DNA of 64,000 nt from CAZMSD01 sp964568855 (GCA_964568855.1 CAZMSD010000018.1:9565-73564), one strand, 5' to 3'. Counted from the first letter of the stretch, positions 27,955-38,010 are shown. A program made the numbers and translations. The notes: generated by a model from the sequence alone, not told the origin.

Positions 27955-28791
27955 ATGCCGATAGAATCCTCGAAGCCGATTCTCACGGCGGATAATGGTT
28001 CCGAGGGCACCGTGGCTACTGCCGAATCCACCCTGCAGCTCTGCATCTCCAGACCCGGGATGGAACTCCGTCTGCACCCCGGCCTGGTGCGCGAGCGCAA
28101 CGAGGACTGGGCGGGCTGGCGGCTGGAGAACGGTCGCCTGGCCTGCGCGGTCTGCGACGGCCTGGGCGGACTCCGTCACGGGGACCTTGCCTCCAAGGCG
28201 GCCGTGTCGGCCTTTCTCGAAGTCATGATTCCGGAGGGCAACGGGGACGGCCGCTCCTGGCGGCGAAAGCGCGAACCCGACCTGGGGGGCGCATTCCTGA
28301 GCCTTCAGCAGCGCATCCTCGCCCTTCAGGAAGAGCTGGACGAGGCCCGGATCGGCACCACACTGACAGGCGTCTGCCTGGAAGGCGAGCGTCTCTGGAT
28401 GCTGCACCTGGGCGACAGCAGGGCCTACCTGCTGCGCGGAAAGGACGTACTGCTCCTGAGCCGGGATCACAGCCTGGTCTCCACCCTGGGACTGAGCGAG
28501 GAAATGTCCGCGCAACATCCCCTGAAGCACGTTGTGACCCGCATGCTGGGCAAGCTGGACGCCGAAGATCCAGACACCCTGGAGCTGAAACTGGCGCCGG
28601 GCGATCGCCTGCTGCTCTGCACCGACGGGCTGGTGAACGCGGGGATTCTCAGCTCCCACCTGAGACGGATCGCCTGGGATGCGGAGACCGACACGGAGCT
28701 GGCGGATCGTCTCCTGCAGCATGCCCTGGACCAGGGGGCCCCCGACAACGTCTGTCTCGCCCTGATTACGCCGGAGCGACTGGAGCGATGA
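27955..28791 (+). CDS. PP2C-family Ser/Thr protein phosphatase
   Basis: This metal-dependent phosphatase is predicted to dephosphorylate Ser/Thr residues, most simply on the kinase encoded next. Motifs are RERNEDWAG (metal-binding Asp), VCDGLGGLRHGD, LHLGDSRAYLLR, LLLCTDGL and the final DQGAPDNVCLAL. The gene could begin at the ATG at 27955 or, more plausibly by ribosome site (GAGG at 5 nt), at the GTG at 28012; both keep the whole domain. It overlaps the kinase gene by ATGA, so the two are co-translated. Confidence 0.92.
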   Translation: MPIESSKPILTADNGSEGTVATAESTLQLCISRPGMELRLHPGLVRERNEDWAGWRLENGRLACAVCDGLGGLRHGDLASKAAVSAFLEVMIPEGNGDGRSWRRKREPDLGGAFLSLQQRILALQEELDEARIGTTLTGVCLEGERLWMLHLGDSRAYLLRGKDVLLLSRDHSLVSTLGLSEEMSAQHPLKHVVTRMLGKLDAEDPDTLELKLAPGDRLLLCTDGLVNAGILSSHLRRIAWDAETDTELADRLLQHALDQGAPDNVCLALITPERLER

Positions 28792-31700
28792 GCGAGCGCT
28801 GCCCATACAACGATCCCTCGGGGCGCTACATCGTGGGACGGCCCCTGGGCGAGGGCGCCACGGCGCTGGTCTGCGAGGCCCGCGATTCCTGGACGGACCG
28901 TGACGCGGTACTCAAGGTCTCCCGTGAGCCCGGCTTCCCGGAGGCCTTTCGCAACGAAGCCGAACTGCTGCCCGGCATGGTCTCCGGGGTGTTTCCCGAG
29001 CTGTTGGACCTGCGTACGGGAGATGAGGAGCAGCAGGGCCTGCTGGTGCTCGAGCGGAAAGCGGGAACTCCAGCGGACGGCGGTGCCGAGGTGGACCCGC
29101 GGGACCTGCCCTGGATCGCCTGCCAGTTGCTGCAGGGCCTGGCGGAGCTGGCGGATCGCGGTTACGTCCACGGCGACCTGAGTCCGGCCAACGTCCTGCT
29201 CTCGGGCACTCGAGCCTCCCTGATCGACCTGGGATTTTCCAGAAAGCCCGACGACGGCGTCAGGCGCCGTACCGGCACCCTGATCTCCATGCCCCCCGAG
29301 GTGCTGGCCGAGGGACGGTTGCACCGTAATTCGGACGTCTTCTCCCTGGGCGTGGTGCTCTACATTCTGCTCAGCGGCCACTCGCCCTGGCCGGACGATC
29401 CCGATGAAGCAGTCTCGGCGGCCATGGCCGGCAGGATCCGGCCTCCCCGGCTGGGCGAGGAGCACCCCTTCTACACGCGGATCAAGAGCTGTCTCGCCGC
29501 AGATCCCGAAGCCAGGCCCTCTCCACAGGAACTCCTCGCAGAGCTGGTGGGGGAACTCCCGCCGGATCAACAGGCGCTGCTGGTTCCGAGACAGCCCTGT
29601 GCGCGCCCCTGTGCCCCGTCTGCGCAGGAGGCGATCGACCGGCTGCTGCAGGGCGAGTCCCTGCTGATTCAGGGACCTCCGGGCGCCGGCAAGCGTCATG
29701 CCGTAATCCTGGCCCGCCGGGAGCTCCTGCTGGCGGACAGGGGACTCTTCCCCATCGAACTGGATGGCCGGGACATCTTCGCCTGGGCCGCGGAGCGCTA
29801 CCAGCGACACCCCCGGCTCGAACTCTATCCCGAGCTGGCGGAGGTCCTGCGATCGCCGCAGAATGCGGAAGCGGAGAAGCTGGGCACTCGGCTGCGCCCG
29901 CTGAATAGGCAGCTGCTCTCCTTCATCGGCGAGGCCCAGCCGGAAGCCCGCCTCGGGATCCTGCTGGACCTCGGACGGTCATCGGGCGGATCGGAGACGG
30001 TTGAATCGCTGCGGGACCTGCTGGCGGTGGCCGGCGAGCTGAAGCTCCAGGTGGCGGTTGTGGCGGACGGCGAGCTTCCCGAAGCACTGCGCCGGGGCGA
30101 GTCGACTGTGCTGAAGATCCCTCTGCCGGGCCTCGAGTATTTCTGCCGCCTGCTGGAATCACCAGCGCCGGGCCTGCGAATCGGCCGGCCGCTGCTGGAG
30201 GATCTGGATCAACTGAGCGGCGGTCACGCCGGCGCGGGGCTGCGCATCTTCCAGCGCAACCTGGCCCTCGGCCGCCTGGTGCACGGAGAGGAAGGCTGGC
30301 GGAGGGGAGATCGCGAACTCCTCGGCGAGGCGGGTTGGAAGCGAGCGGACATCGAACGCCGCGACCCGGCCGAGTTGCTGCTGCTGGAAGAACTCAGCGC
30401 CATGCATCCCGGGCTGCCACCCGGCCTGTTCCGAACGCTGATCCGGGATCATTCCCACGCGGCGTTGGACCGCCTGCAGGCGGAGGGCCTGGTTCGCGAC
30501 GGCGGCGCCGGCCTGCTGCAGGTGCACCGGGAACTCCAGGACCTGCTGCCGGCGGACGGCAGGGCCGAGGCGCACCTGCGCATCCTCGATCGACTCTGGG
30601 AACGCGGCGACGCCGCCCCGGAATACCTGTTGCATCACCTGGCCGGCGCGGGAATCGCCCGCTGCGGTCATCGCCGGGCCCGCAGAATCCTCGCCGATGC
30701 CGGGGAAGTGGTGCATCCCCATCTGCAGGTCCGCCTGATTCCCGAGCTGCTGGAACGGACGCAGGGTTCGGATCGCCTGAACCTGCTGCACGACCTGTAT
30801 AACGCCCTCTTCGAACTGGGCCGCCTCGAGGAAGCCCGCAAGACCATCCGGCAACTGCTGGCCCTGCGGGACCTGCCGGCTTCGCAGGCCATCCAGGTGC
30901 TGTTCAAACTGGTGCACAGCTACCGCAGCGAGGGACGCTTCCGGCTGGCCTGCCGCCTGCTGCGGGCGGGCCTGCGGTCCGCGGAGACGGAGCGCCAGCG
31001 GCTGCAGCTGCTGGTGCAACTGGCCGAATCCGAACTGGACGGCAAGAACGCCGATTCGGCCCAGGGCCACCTGGCGGAGGCGCTGGTGATCTACCGCGGC
31101 ATGATGGAATCCGGCGTCCTGGACGACCTGAGTTACACCATCAACGCGCTGGGCGGTCTGGCTTTCCGCAGCGGACGCCTCGCGGAAGCCGGCGAGGTCT
31201 GGGAAGAGATGCGGCGGCGCCAGTGGGATCGCCTGGGCGGCAGGCAGCAAGTCTGGTTGTCGAACAACCTGGGCCTGATCCACCTCCAGGAAGGCCGGCT
31301 GCAGGAGGCTCGCGAACGACTGTCCTGGGCCTGCGAAGAGGCGGGACGCCTGCACCTGGAAACGGCGGAACTGATGGCTCGCATCAACCTGGCGACGGTG
31401 CACACCCACGAAGGACAGCCGGAGTTGGCGGTGCGCGAGCTGGACCGCTCGCTGCCGCTGGCTCGGTCGCTGGCCCAGCACGCCTACGAACTACCGATTC
31501 TTCACAACCGGGGGGAGGCCCAGGCCAGCCTGGGGCACCTGGTGGAAGCCATGCGGGACTGGGAACTTGAAATCGAACTGGCCCTCGAGCGGCAACAGCC
31601 CGCCGAGGCCACGGAGCCGCTCAAGGAGATGCTCCTCCTGTTCTTCGACCTCGACCTGGCGCCGCCGGGAGCGCTCGAACAGCGCCTCCGGGAACTGAGC

Positions 31701-32249
31701 GGCTCCGGCACCGACCTGGTGGCCTACATCGAGTGGAACCTGATGCGCTCCTGGTCCCGGGCCAGCGGCGCCGAAGCGCTGCAGGACCTGACGGAAGCGG
31801 ATGAAGCACTCGCCCGGGCCGAACAAGCGCAGATGAACGGCCTGGCGGCGGCCTTGAACCAGTATCACAGCGGCGAACTGGATTCCGAGGGTCTGCTGGA
31901 CGAGCTGCTGAAACTGCCGGAGAGCCCGCAGCGCCACCGGCACATGCTGCGCCTGCTGGGTCGCATTCCGCACAGCGAGCGACAGGCCTGGGTGGAACAC
32001 TCCTTCAACGGACAGCCGTTGAGCGACCTTTTGATCCTGCGCCGAAAATACCTGCTGGGCGAGGCCGCCTGCGCCGCGGGGGACTTCATCCAGGCCGGGG
32101 AGGAGCTGGGCGGAGCCGTCAAGATCGCCAGCGAGCTTACCGATCATCTACCGGATGATCTGCTTGGACAGTTAGGGAATTCCCGCATGATCCAGGCCCT
32201 GGTCCGAACGGCCGAGGCCTGTCGCGAACACTTACTGGACTGCGCCTGA
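28788..32249 (+). CDS. Ser/Thr protein kinase with P-loop and repeat regions
   Basis: A 1153-residue soluble signalling protein. The kinase domain (about 12-255) has GEGATALV (Gly loop), K43, H128-G-D130 with N135 (HGDLSPAN) and D147-L-G for DFG. It is followed by a P-loop (GPPGAGKR, 296-303) in an STAND/AAA-like module and then about 600 residues of helical repeats, consistent with TPRs (for example EARKTIRQLL, RLAEAGEVWEEMRRR and LQEARERLSWACEEAG). The HRD motif is HGD, a change found in some kinases. It sits between the PP2C and histidine kinase genes and overlaps both. The architecture suggests sensing through the repeats; the signal is unknown. Confidence 0.9.
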   Translation: MSERCPYNDPSGRYIVGRPLGEGATALVCEARDSWTDRDAVLKVSREPGFPEAFRNEAELLPGMVSGVFPELLDLRTGDEEQQGLLVLERKAGTPADGGAEVDPRDLPWIACQLLQGLAELADRGYVHGDLSPANVLLSGTRASLIDLGFSRKPDDGVRRRTGTLISMPPEVLAEGRLHRNSDVFSLGVVLYILLSGHSPWPDDPDEAVSAAMAGRIRPPRLGEEHPFYTRIKSCLAADPEARPSPQELLAELVGELPPDQQALLVPRQPCARPCAPSAQEAIDRLLQGESLLIQGPPGAGKRHAVILARRELLLADRGLFPIELDGRDIFAWAAERYQRHPRLELYPELAEVLRSPQNAEAEKLGTRLRPLNRQLLSFIGEAQPEARLGILLDLGRSSGGSETVESLRDLLAVAGELKLQVAVVADGELPEALRRGESTVLKIPLPGLEYFCRLLESPAPGLRIGRPLLEDLDQLSGGHAGAGLRIFQRNLALGRLVHGEEGWRRGDRELLGEAGWKRADIERRDPAELLLLEELSAMHPGLPPGLFRTLIRDHSHAALDRLQAEGLVRDGGAGLLQVHRELQDLLPADGRAEAHLRILDRLWERGDAAPEYLLHHLAGAGIARCGHRRARRILADAGEVVHPHLQVRLIPELLERTQGSDRLNLLHDLYNALFELGRLEEARKTIRQLLALRDLPASQAIQVLFKLVHSYRSEGRFRLACRLLRAGLRSAETERQRLQLLVQLAESELDGKNADSAQGHLAEALVIYRGMMESGVLDDLSYTINALGGLAFRSGRLAEAGEVWEEMRRRQWDRLGGRQQVWLSNNLGLIHLQEGRLQEARERLSWACEEAGRLHLETAELMARINLATVHTHEGQPELAVRELDRSLPLARSLAQHAYELPILHNRGEAQASLGHLVEAMRDWELEIELALERQQPAEATEPLKEMLLLFFDLDLAPPGALEQRLRELSGSGTDLVAYIEWNLMRSWSRASGAEALQDLTEADEALARAEQAQMNGLAAALNQYHSGELDSEGLLDELLKLPESPQRHRHMLRLLGRIPHSERQAWVEHSFNGQPLSDLLILRRKYLLGEAACAAGDFIQAGEELGGAVKIASELTDHLPDDLLGQLGNSRMIQALVRTAEACREHLLDCA

Positions 32250-33985
32250 TGCTCGGTTTGAATGAACGACTGAAGCAACTGATGGACCTGGAGGAGATCG
32301 CCTCCCGGCAGAAGGGCCGCCAGGGATCCTACAGCGAGCAGGAGTTCCAGCAGCTCCTGGCGATGGCCCGGATGGCCAACGCCTGCCTGGAACCGGCCGT
32401 CGCCCTGAAAGCCATCCTGCAGGCCTCCATCAACCTCGTGGGCGCGGAACGGGGAATGCTGGCCACCGTCCAGCCGGACGGCGAGCTGGAATTCCCGCTG
32501 GCCTATTCCGCCGCCGGTGAGGAGATCGACGACCCCGCCAGCCAGGTGAGCATGTCCATTATTCAGCGCGTGATCCACACCGGCAAGCCGCTGAAGGACG
32601 AGAACCTGGCGGAAAACGAGCAGTTGGCCAAGGCCCAGTCGGTTCTGGACCTGGAGCTGAAGAGCAGCATCTGCGTGCCGCTGAGGATCAAGGACCGGAT
32701 TTCCGGCGTGATCTACGTGGACAACAGCAGTACTTCCATTTTCACCGAGCGGATGGTGCTGTTGCTGGATGGATTCTGCGAGCTGGCTTCCATTATTCTC
32801 ACCCAGCTCGAGTTGCGCAACGAGGAGCGCAACCGCTACCGCGAGCTGCGCAACCTGCAGGCCTACCATCAGAGCATCGTGGACTCGCTGCCCAACTCTC
32901 TGCTGGTCTTCGACGAGGAGGGCTGGATTCACTTCTGCAACCGCACCTTCATCAACGAACTGGAGAAGATCCCCGAATTCCAGGCGGAAGGCTCGGGACC
33001 GTCGAAGCACCGTCTCAGCAGTGAACTGCTCGAGGCGATCAATGCCTGGAATGCGGCGGATTCGCTCTACTTCGACGTGGAAATCGACCAGTCGGCTTTT
33101 CGTTTCTGGCCCTTCGCCCTGTCGGGCAGCGATTCATCCGCCGGGCTGCGCGGTACCATCGTCGCCGACGTGACGCTGCAGAAACAGCTCGAACGGGAAC
33201 TGCTGGCCGGCGAGAAGATGTCCATGCTCAGCCGGATGGCGGGATCCATCGCCCACGAGATCAAGAACGCCCTGGCGCCTCTGATCGGCCATGTCCAGCT
33301 GATGCAGATGAAAGTGGGCGAGTGCGCCGAGTTCCAGGAAGAGTTCGGCAAGGAGCTGGAGGTTGTGGACGACATGGCCGGGCGCATCAACCGGATTTCC
33401 GGCAGCCTGGGCGAGTTGTCGCGTCCCCTGAATTTCGAACCCGCCTGCCTGGATCTGAACGAACAGACTCGCAAGGTCTGCGAGCTTCTACGCGAGACCG
33501 GGGGCAAAATCAAGCGCTTCGAGTTGCGCGAATCGGCGCCGGCCGCCGGGGACGACTGCGAAGACAAAACCGAGGAATCGTGCCCCTACGTGCTGCAGCT
33601 TGAGTTGGAGAAGGATGCGGCTCCCGTCTTCGGAGACGCGGACCTGCTGCAGCAGATGCTGATGAACCTGGTGATCAACTCCGCCCACGCCGTCGAGGAA
33701 GTGGGACGAGGCACAATTCGGGTTCGCACCGCCGTGACCGCGACGGGATCCGTCCTGGAAGTGTGCGACACAGGTTGCGGCATGTCCGCGCAGATCCAGC
33801 GCAAGATCTGGGAGCCCTACTTCACCACCAAGGGCAAGGACAAGGGTTCGGGACTCGGTCTCCCGCTGGTCCGCATGGTGGCCGACCGTCACAAGGCCAG
33901 CCTGCGCCTGCACAGCGAGGCCGGCAAGGGCACCTGTTTCACCTTCCGCTTCCCGCCCGTTTCCAAGCCCCGAAATGGTGGCTGA
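32249..33985 (+). CDS. soluble sensor histidine kinase (GAF-PAS-HisKA-HATPase)
   Basis: A 578-residue kinase without membrane segments. A GAF domain spans about residues 35-190 (AERGMLATVQPDG, SSICVPLRIKDR), and a PAS-like region about 205-310 (VDSLPNSLLVFDEEGWI). The H-box SIAHEIKN has phospho-acceptor H336. The ATPase lobe has NLVINSAHAV (N box), CDTGCGM (G1), FTTKGK (F box) and GSGLGLPLV (G2). The start overlaps the upstream stop (TGATG). No response regulator is adjacent, so its partner is elsewhere or the phosphate goes to an unlinked regulator. Confidence 0.93.
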   Translation: MLGLNERLKQLMDLEEIASRQKGRQGSYSEQEFQQLLAMARMANACLEPAVALKAILQASINLVGAERGMLATVQPDGELEFPLAYSAAGEEIDDPASQVSMSIIQRVIHTGKPLKDENLAENEQLAKAQSVLDLELKSSICVPLRIKDRISGVIYVDNSSTSIFTERMVLLLDGFCELASIILTQLELRNEERNRYRELRNLQAYHQSIVDSLPNSLLVFDEEGWIHFCNRTFINELEKIPEFQAEGSGPSKHRLSSELLEAINAWNAADSLYFDVEIDQSAFRFWPFALSGSDSSAGLRGTIVADVTLQKQLERELLAGEKMSMLSRMAGSIAHEIKNALAPLIGHVQLMQMKVGECAEFQEEFGKELEVVDDMAGRINRISGSLGELSRPLNFEPACLDLNEQTRKVCELLRETGGKIKRFELRESAPAAGDDCEDKTEESCPYVLQLELEKDAAPVFGDADLLQQMLMNLVINSAHAVEEVGRGTIRVRTAVTATGSVLEVCDTGCGMSAQIQRKIWEPYFTTKGKDKGSGLGLPLVRMVADRHKASLRLHSEAGKGTCFTFRFPPVSKPRNGG

Positions 33986-34139
33986 GCAACCCTCGACTTC
34001 TCTTCAAACTACGTCTCAGTTCGACACCAACCTCGCCCAACGGCTTTGCTCCATTCCTCATTTGAACTTTCTGTGAAAGGCATTATCAAGTACTCCCGTT
34101 TATAGCGCTCTGAAGTGCTGATGCCTATCGCGTGTTCAC

Positions 34140-34168
34140 TTGACTCTAAATATATCGCATGATATGTT
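34140..34168 (+). promoter_or_regulatory. promoter of the defence island with overlapping palindrome
   Basis: TTGACT (34140-34145) and TATGTT (34163-34168) are 17 bp apart. A palindrome ATATC-GCAT-GATAT (34152-34165) lies in the spacer and the -10 box, the expected position for a repressor site. The following gene begins with an XRE-type DNA-binding domain, so autorepression is possible. The 33986-34209 stretch is otherwise AT-rich and without genes. Confidence 0.5.
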
Positions 34169-34209
34169 GTCAATACTCCTGACACTCGATGGACAGAGGC
34201 AGGTTGCTG

Positions 34210-37200
34210 ATGGACCTATTTCCAAACAATGACTATGCTGAGCAGATTAAGCGCCTCCGGGCCCGACTTGGCTTAACGCAAGTCGCATTAGCCGACAGAC
34301 TCGGTGTATCATTCCCGACTGTAAATCGCTGGGAGAATGCCAAGTCCAAACCCAGCCAACTCTCCTGGAAGCGTTTGCGCGAGCTGCACGCGTCCCACGA
34401 AGACATGGAGCCCTCTCCTAAAGGGACCCAGGGACTGCTGATTGAAAACCCACCCTTACTCGACTTCACAGCTGAACCAGGATTAATCCGCACGGTTGTC
34501 GAAGGGGAGCGCTTGTCGTTCGGTCATCTCGCCAATCCCACCTTTGCCACAGAGATTTCCAGTATCGATCCGCTGCCGCATCAACACATCGCCGTGTACG
34601 ACCGCATGCTGCAGCATGCCCGGTTGCGCTTTCTCCTGGCTGACGACGCGGGTGCCGGGAAGACGATCATGACGGGTTTGTATGTGCGCGAGATGACGTC
34701 TCGTCGGCTCCTTTCGCGGGTGCTGATCGTACCACCTGCCGGGCTGGTCGGTAATTGGAAGCGAGAGTTTCAGGTGCTCTTCAACATGCCGTTTCGCATC
34801 GTCAGCGGGCAGGATGCGAAGAACGGCAACCCATTCACCGGACTCGACAGCGACCGCGTGATCGTCAGCGTCGATACCTTGTCGGGCGACCGGATGTTTG
34901 CGCGTCTGGCAGAGGAAGACGTCGAGCCATACGACCTGGTCGTGTTCGACGAGGCCCACAAGCTCTCCTGCGACAGGGGTGCTGAATTCCGCATCCGCAA
35001 GACCGGCAGATACAAGCTGGCGGAAGCCGTGGCGGGCGTCTACACCGGCGACGAGGGGTGGTCTCTGCCCTGGCAAGCGCACCATCTTCTTCTGTTGACC
35101 GCCACCCCGCATATGGGCAAGGACTACCCGTACTACGCGCTCTGGCGTCTGCTCGAGCCGGAGGTGCTGGCGACCTTCGAGGCGTTCGAGCAGTTCCCGC
35201 GTGACCGGCGGCATCACTACTTCATCCGTCGCACGAAGGAAGAGATGGTCCGTCTCGACGGCCAACCGCTCTACCCCGCGCGGCAGTGCGACACGCTCGG
35301 CTACCAGCTCTCGTCCGGCGACGTAGGCGAGCAGCGACTCTACGACGAGACCACTGACTACCTGCGCCACGTCTACAACAAGGCGAAGGTGCTCAACCAG
35401 TCGGCAGCCCGGCTCGCCATGGGTGTGTTCCAGCGTCGTATGGCCAGCTCCACGTATGCCCTGCTGTGCTCCTTCGAGCGACGGATCGCCAAGCTGGATC
35501 AGGTGATCGAGGACATCCAGGTCGGACGGCTTAGCATCGAGCAATTGCTGACCCTGCAGCGTCGCATCAAGGACGATGCGGACGTCTTTGAATCGAAAAC
35601 GGCCGACGAGGAAAGCACAGACGAGAGTTTGGAAGAAAACGAAGCCGCTGAAGACGCAATGCTGCAGGGCGTGATCGCGGAATCGCTGGCGGAGCTGGTT
35701 GCGGAACGAGAGCAGGTCGTGGCCCTGCGCAATCTGGCGCAACACGTCTATGATGCCGGTGTCGAGTCCAAATTTGACAAGCTCCGGGAAGTGATTACGG
35801 ACAGCCGGTTCGCCGACGAGAAGATACTCATCTTCACAGAGCACCGCGACACCATGGAGTTCCTGGTGCGTCGCCTGGGCGGCCTTGGGTATGCGGGGCA
35901 TATCGCACAGATCCACGGCGGCATGCATTTCACCGAACGGCAGGAGCAGATCGAGCGCTTCCGAGTGCCCGTCGAAGAGGGTGGAGCCCGGCTCATGGTA
36001 TGCACCGATGCCGCCGCCGAGGGCGTCAACCTCCAGTTCTGCTGGATCATGGTGAACTATGACATTCCCTGGAACCCAGCCCGGCTCGAACAACGCATGG
36101 GACGGATTCACCGGTACGGCCAGAAGCACGATCCCGTCTTCATTGTGAACCTGGTGGCCCCGGCCACCCGTGAAGGCCGCGTGCTCAAGACGCTGCTCGA
36201 CAAGCTCGAGAAGATCCGCAAACAGCTCAAGTCCGACAAGGTCTTCGACAGCATTGGTCGTGTTTTCGTCGGCGTGTCCATCAAGGAATACATGGAGCGC
36301 GCGCTGGAGGACGGCGCGGACGTGGTTGCCGAGGAACTCGATGGGCAGTTGACCAAGGAACAGGTGAAGGCCATGGAGGGGCGGGAACGTCGTCTCTACG
36401 GAGACGGCGGCGACGTCAAGAAAGAATTGCCGCGCCTGCGCGAATGCATCGAGTACGAGGCCTTCTTCCGTCTGCTCCCCGGCTACGTCCGCCGTTTCGT
36501 GGCGGCCGCCGCACCCCAGGTCGGCATCAAAGTAGATGGCGACCTTGGCCGGACGTTTGATCTCGTTCCCTCAAAGAAGGGCGCCGTCGATCCCCTCCTG
36601 GTAGCCTTGGACAGCTACCCCGCCACCCAATCCCGGCGGCTTTCAGTCCAGCGCCCTGATGACCGGCAGGCGTGCATTTGGGTGCACCCCGGCGAACCGG
36701 TCTTCGAGCGTTTCCGGGAACTGGTCCGGCATAAGCTGGGCCGCGATGCTCTGCGAGGTGCCGTTTATATCGATCCGACGGCGGAGAAGCCCTACCTCTT
36801 CCACTTGGCTCGGCTAACGGTCGTGCGCAGGGCCGACCCGGAGATTGGCGACCTCGCGCACGAAGAGATCGTCGAATGCCGTCTGGTCGGTATCCGTCAG
36901 AGCGAAGGCTCGGATATCTCGGTCTGCCCGGTGGAGCATCTCCTGTTGTTACGCGGGGGTGAAGGGCTGCCGCCGCAAGCCCAGCGTCTGGCCGTTGCAG
37001 CGCCAAAACTCCGGGACCAGGCGAACGCCTACCTGATGGAGCGCGTATGCCGTGGCATGGCCGTTGAACGACGCAATCGGATGATGGCCGCGTTGCCGGA
37101 ACGCGAGTCCTTCGTGGAACGCGGCTTCGATTTCCAGGAAGCCGAACTCGCTGCCGCGCGCGCCAAGCTCAGTCCAAAGGCTCGCGGAGGCAACAAGGGC

Positions 37201-37818
37201 GCAGCGGCGGAGCTTTCGCGCATCAAGGCGCAGCAACGGGAGTTGCGCTATCGTCGGGACCAGGCCCTGGCCATATTCCGGCGCGAGCCGGAGTTGCTCG
37301 TCCCTGGCAGCATCGATTTCATTGCCCACGCCCTGGTCGTGCCCTCGGCCGCCAAGGCGGATCGGGAACGTCTGGATGCGAATGTCGAGCAAGTAGCCAT
37401 GAACCTTGTCAAAGCCTACGAAGAGGCTTCGGGAGCCAGCGTGCGATTTGTGCATACGCCCGAACTCGCCCGAGCCGCCGGACTCCCTGAACACCCGGGT
37501 TTCGATGTACTGTCCATCCGTCCGGGTGACGAACGACGCTGCATCGAGGTCAAGGGACGGGCCTCAATCGGCGAGATCGAGGTGACCGACAACGAATGGG
37601 CGCGTGCCTGCAACCTGCGCGACGACTACTGGCTCTACGTGGCCTACCACTGCGCGACCCCGACGCCACAGTTGGTTCGTGTGCAGGATCCGTTCGATAG
37701 ACTCCTCGTCCGTCCGTTCAGCAAGAGCCAGACGGTTACGCGAACCCTCACGGCGACGGTCGAGACTGGCGGGGTGCGTATTTCACAGCAACAGATCGTT
37801 GAAGTGGGGGAAGTATAG
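34210..37818 (+). CDS. HTH-SNF2 helicase-DUF3883 fusion
   Basis: A 1202-residue defence-associated ATPase. An XRE-type helix-turn-helix occupies about residues 1-60 (LGLTQVALADRLGVS). The SNF2/DEAD-like helicase has Walker A GAGKT (148-152), DEAH (247-250), TATPH and the motif VI QRMGRIHRYGQ (about 628). The C-terminus is DUF3883-like, with a restriction-endonuclease-type E-V-K (about 1113-1115). I start at 34210 (GCAGG 6 nt upstream) instead of the in-frame ATG at 34189. Similar large helicases are components of BREX-like (BrxHII) and Hma systems. It is the first gene of the island. Confidence 0.9.
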   Translation: MDLFPNNDYAEQIKRLRARLGLTQVALADRLGVSFPTVNRWENAKSKPSQLSWKRLRELHASHEDMEPSPKGTQGLLIENPPLLDFTAEPGLIRTVVEGERLSFGHLANPTFATEISSIDPLPHQHIAVYDRMLQHARLRFLLADDAGAGKTIMTGLYVREMTSRRLLSRVLIVPPAGLVGNWKREFQVLFNMPFRIVSGQDAKNGNPFTGLDSDRVIVSVDTLSGDRMFARLAEEDVEPYDLVVFDEAHKLSCDRGAEFRIRKTGRYKLAEAVAGVYTGDEGWSLPWQAHHLLLLTATPHMGKDYPYYALWRLLEPEVLATFEAFEQFPRDRRHHYFIRRTKEEMVRLDGQPLYPARQCDTLGYQLSSGDVGEQRLYDETTDYLRHVYNKAKVLNQSAARLAMGVFQRRMASSTYALLCSFERRIAKLDQVIEDIQVGRLSIEQLLTLQRRIKDDADVFESKTADEESTDESLEENEAAEDAMLQGVIAESLAELVAEREQVVALRNLAQHVYDAGVESKFDKLREVITDSRFADEKILIFTEHRDTMEFLVRRLGGLGYAGHIAQIHGGMHFTERQEQIERFRVPVEEGGARLMVCTDAAAEGVNLQFCWIMVNYDIPWNPARLEQRMGRIHRYGQKHDPVFIVNLVAPATREGRVLKTLLDKLEKIRKQLKSDKVFDSIGRVFVGVSIKEYMERALEDGADVVAEELDGQLTKEQVKAMEGRERRLYGDGGDVKKELPRLRECIEYEAFFRLLPGYVRRFVAAAAPQVGIKVDGDLGRTFDLVPSKKGAVDPLLVALDSYPATQSRRLSVQRPDDRQACIWVHPGEPVFERFRELVRHKLGRDALRGAVYIDPTAEKPYLFHLARLTVVRRADPEIGDLAHEEIVECRLVGIRQSEGSDISVCPVEHLLLLRGGEGLPPQAQRLAVAAPKLRDQANAYLMERVCRGMAVERRNRMMAALPERESFVERGFDFQEAELAAARAKLSPKARGGNKGAAAELSRIKAQQRELRYRRDQALAIFRREPELLVPGSIDFIAHALVVPSAAKADRERLDANVEQVAMNLVKAYEEASGASVRFVHTPELARAAGLPEHPGFDVLSIRPGDERRCIEVKGRASIGEIEVTDNEWARACNLRDDYWLYVAYHCATPTPQLVRVQDPFDRLLVRPFSKSQTVTRTLTATVETGGVRISQQQIVEVGEV

Positions 37819-37907
37819 TGCCATGGATCGCAGGACAGAAACTCGTGATTGGTTTGCGCCTGAACGTAACTTGCTTGAAACAGGAGGTTGCTCTTGTCGG
37901 AAAAGTC

Positions 37908-37936
37908 TTGCTGAGGTGAAATCATGCGTGTATATT
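37908..37936 (+). promoter_or_regulatory. putative promoter between helicase and NYN gene
   Basis: TTGCTG (37908-37913) is followed after 17 bp by TATATT (37931-37936). A transcript would start near 37943. It could be a small RNA ending at the terminator at 38010, or a leader for the downstream genes. Confidence 0.35.
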
Positions 37937-37977
37937 TATATAAGAAACCACCCCGGTAGCTTCGGCGAAAGGGCGCG

Positions 37978-38010
37978 GAGCCGATCCGAAAGGAACGGCT
38001 CTTGCTTTTT
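37978..38010 (+). terminator. intrinsic terminator or attenuator before the NYN gene
   Basis: Stem GAGCCG/CGGCTC (37978-37983 with 37996-38001), with an inner CC-gaaa-GG, is followed by TTGCTTTTT. It stands 15 nt before the NYN start codon, so it could attenuate the rest of the island. Confidence 0.55.
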
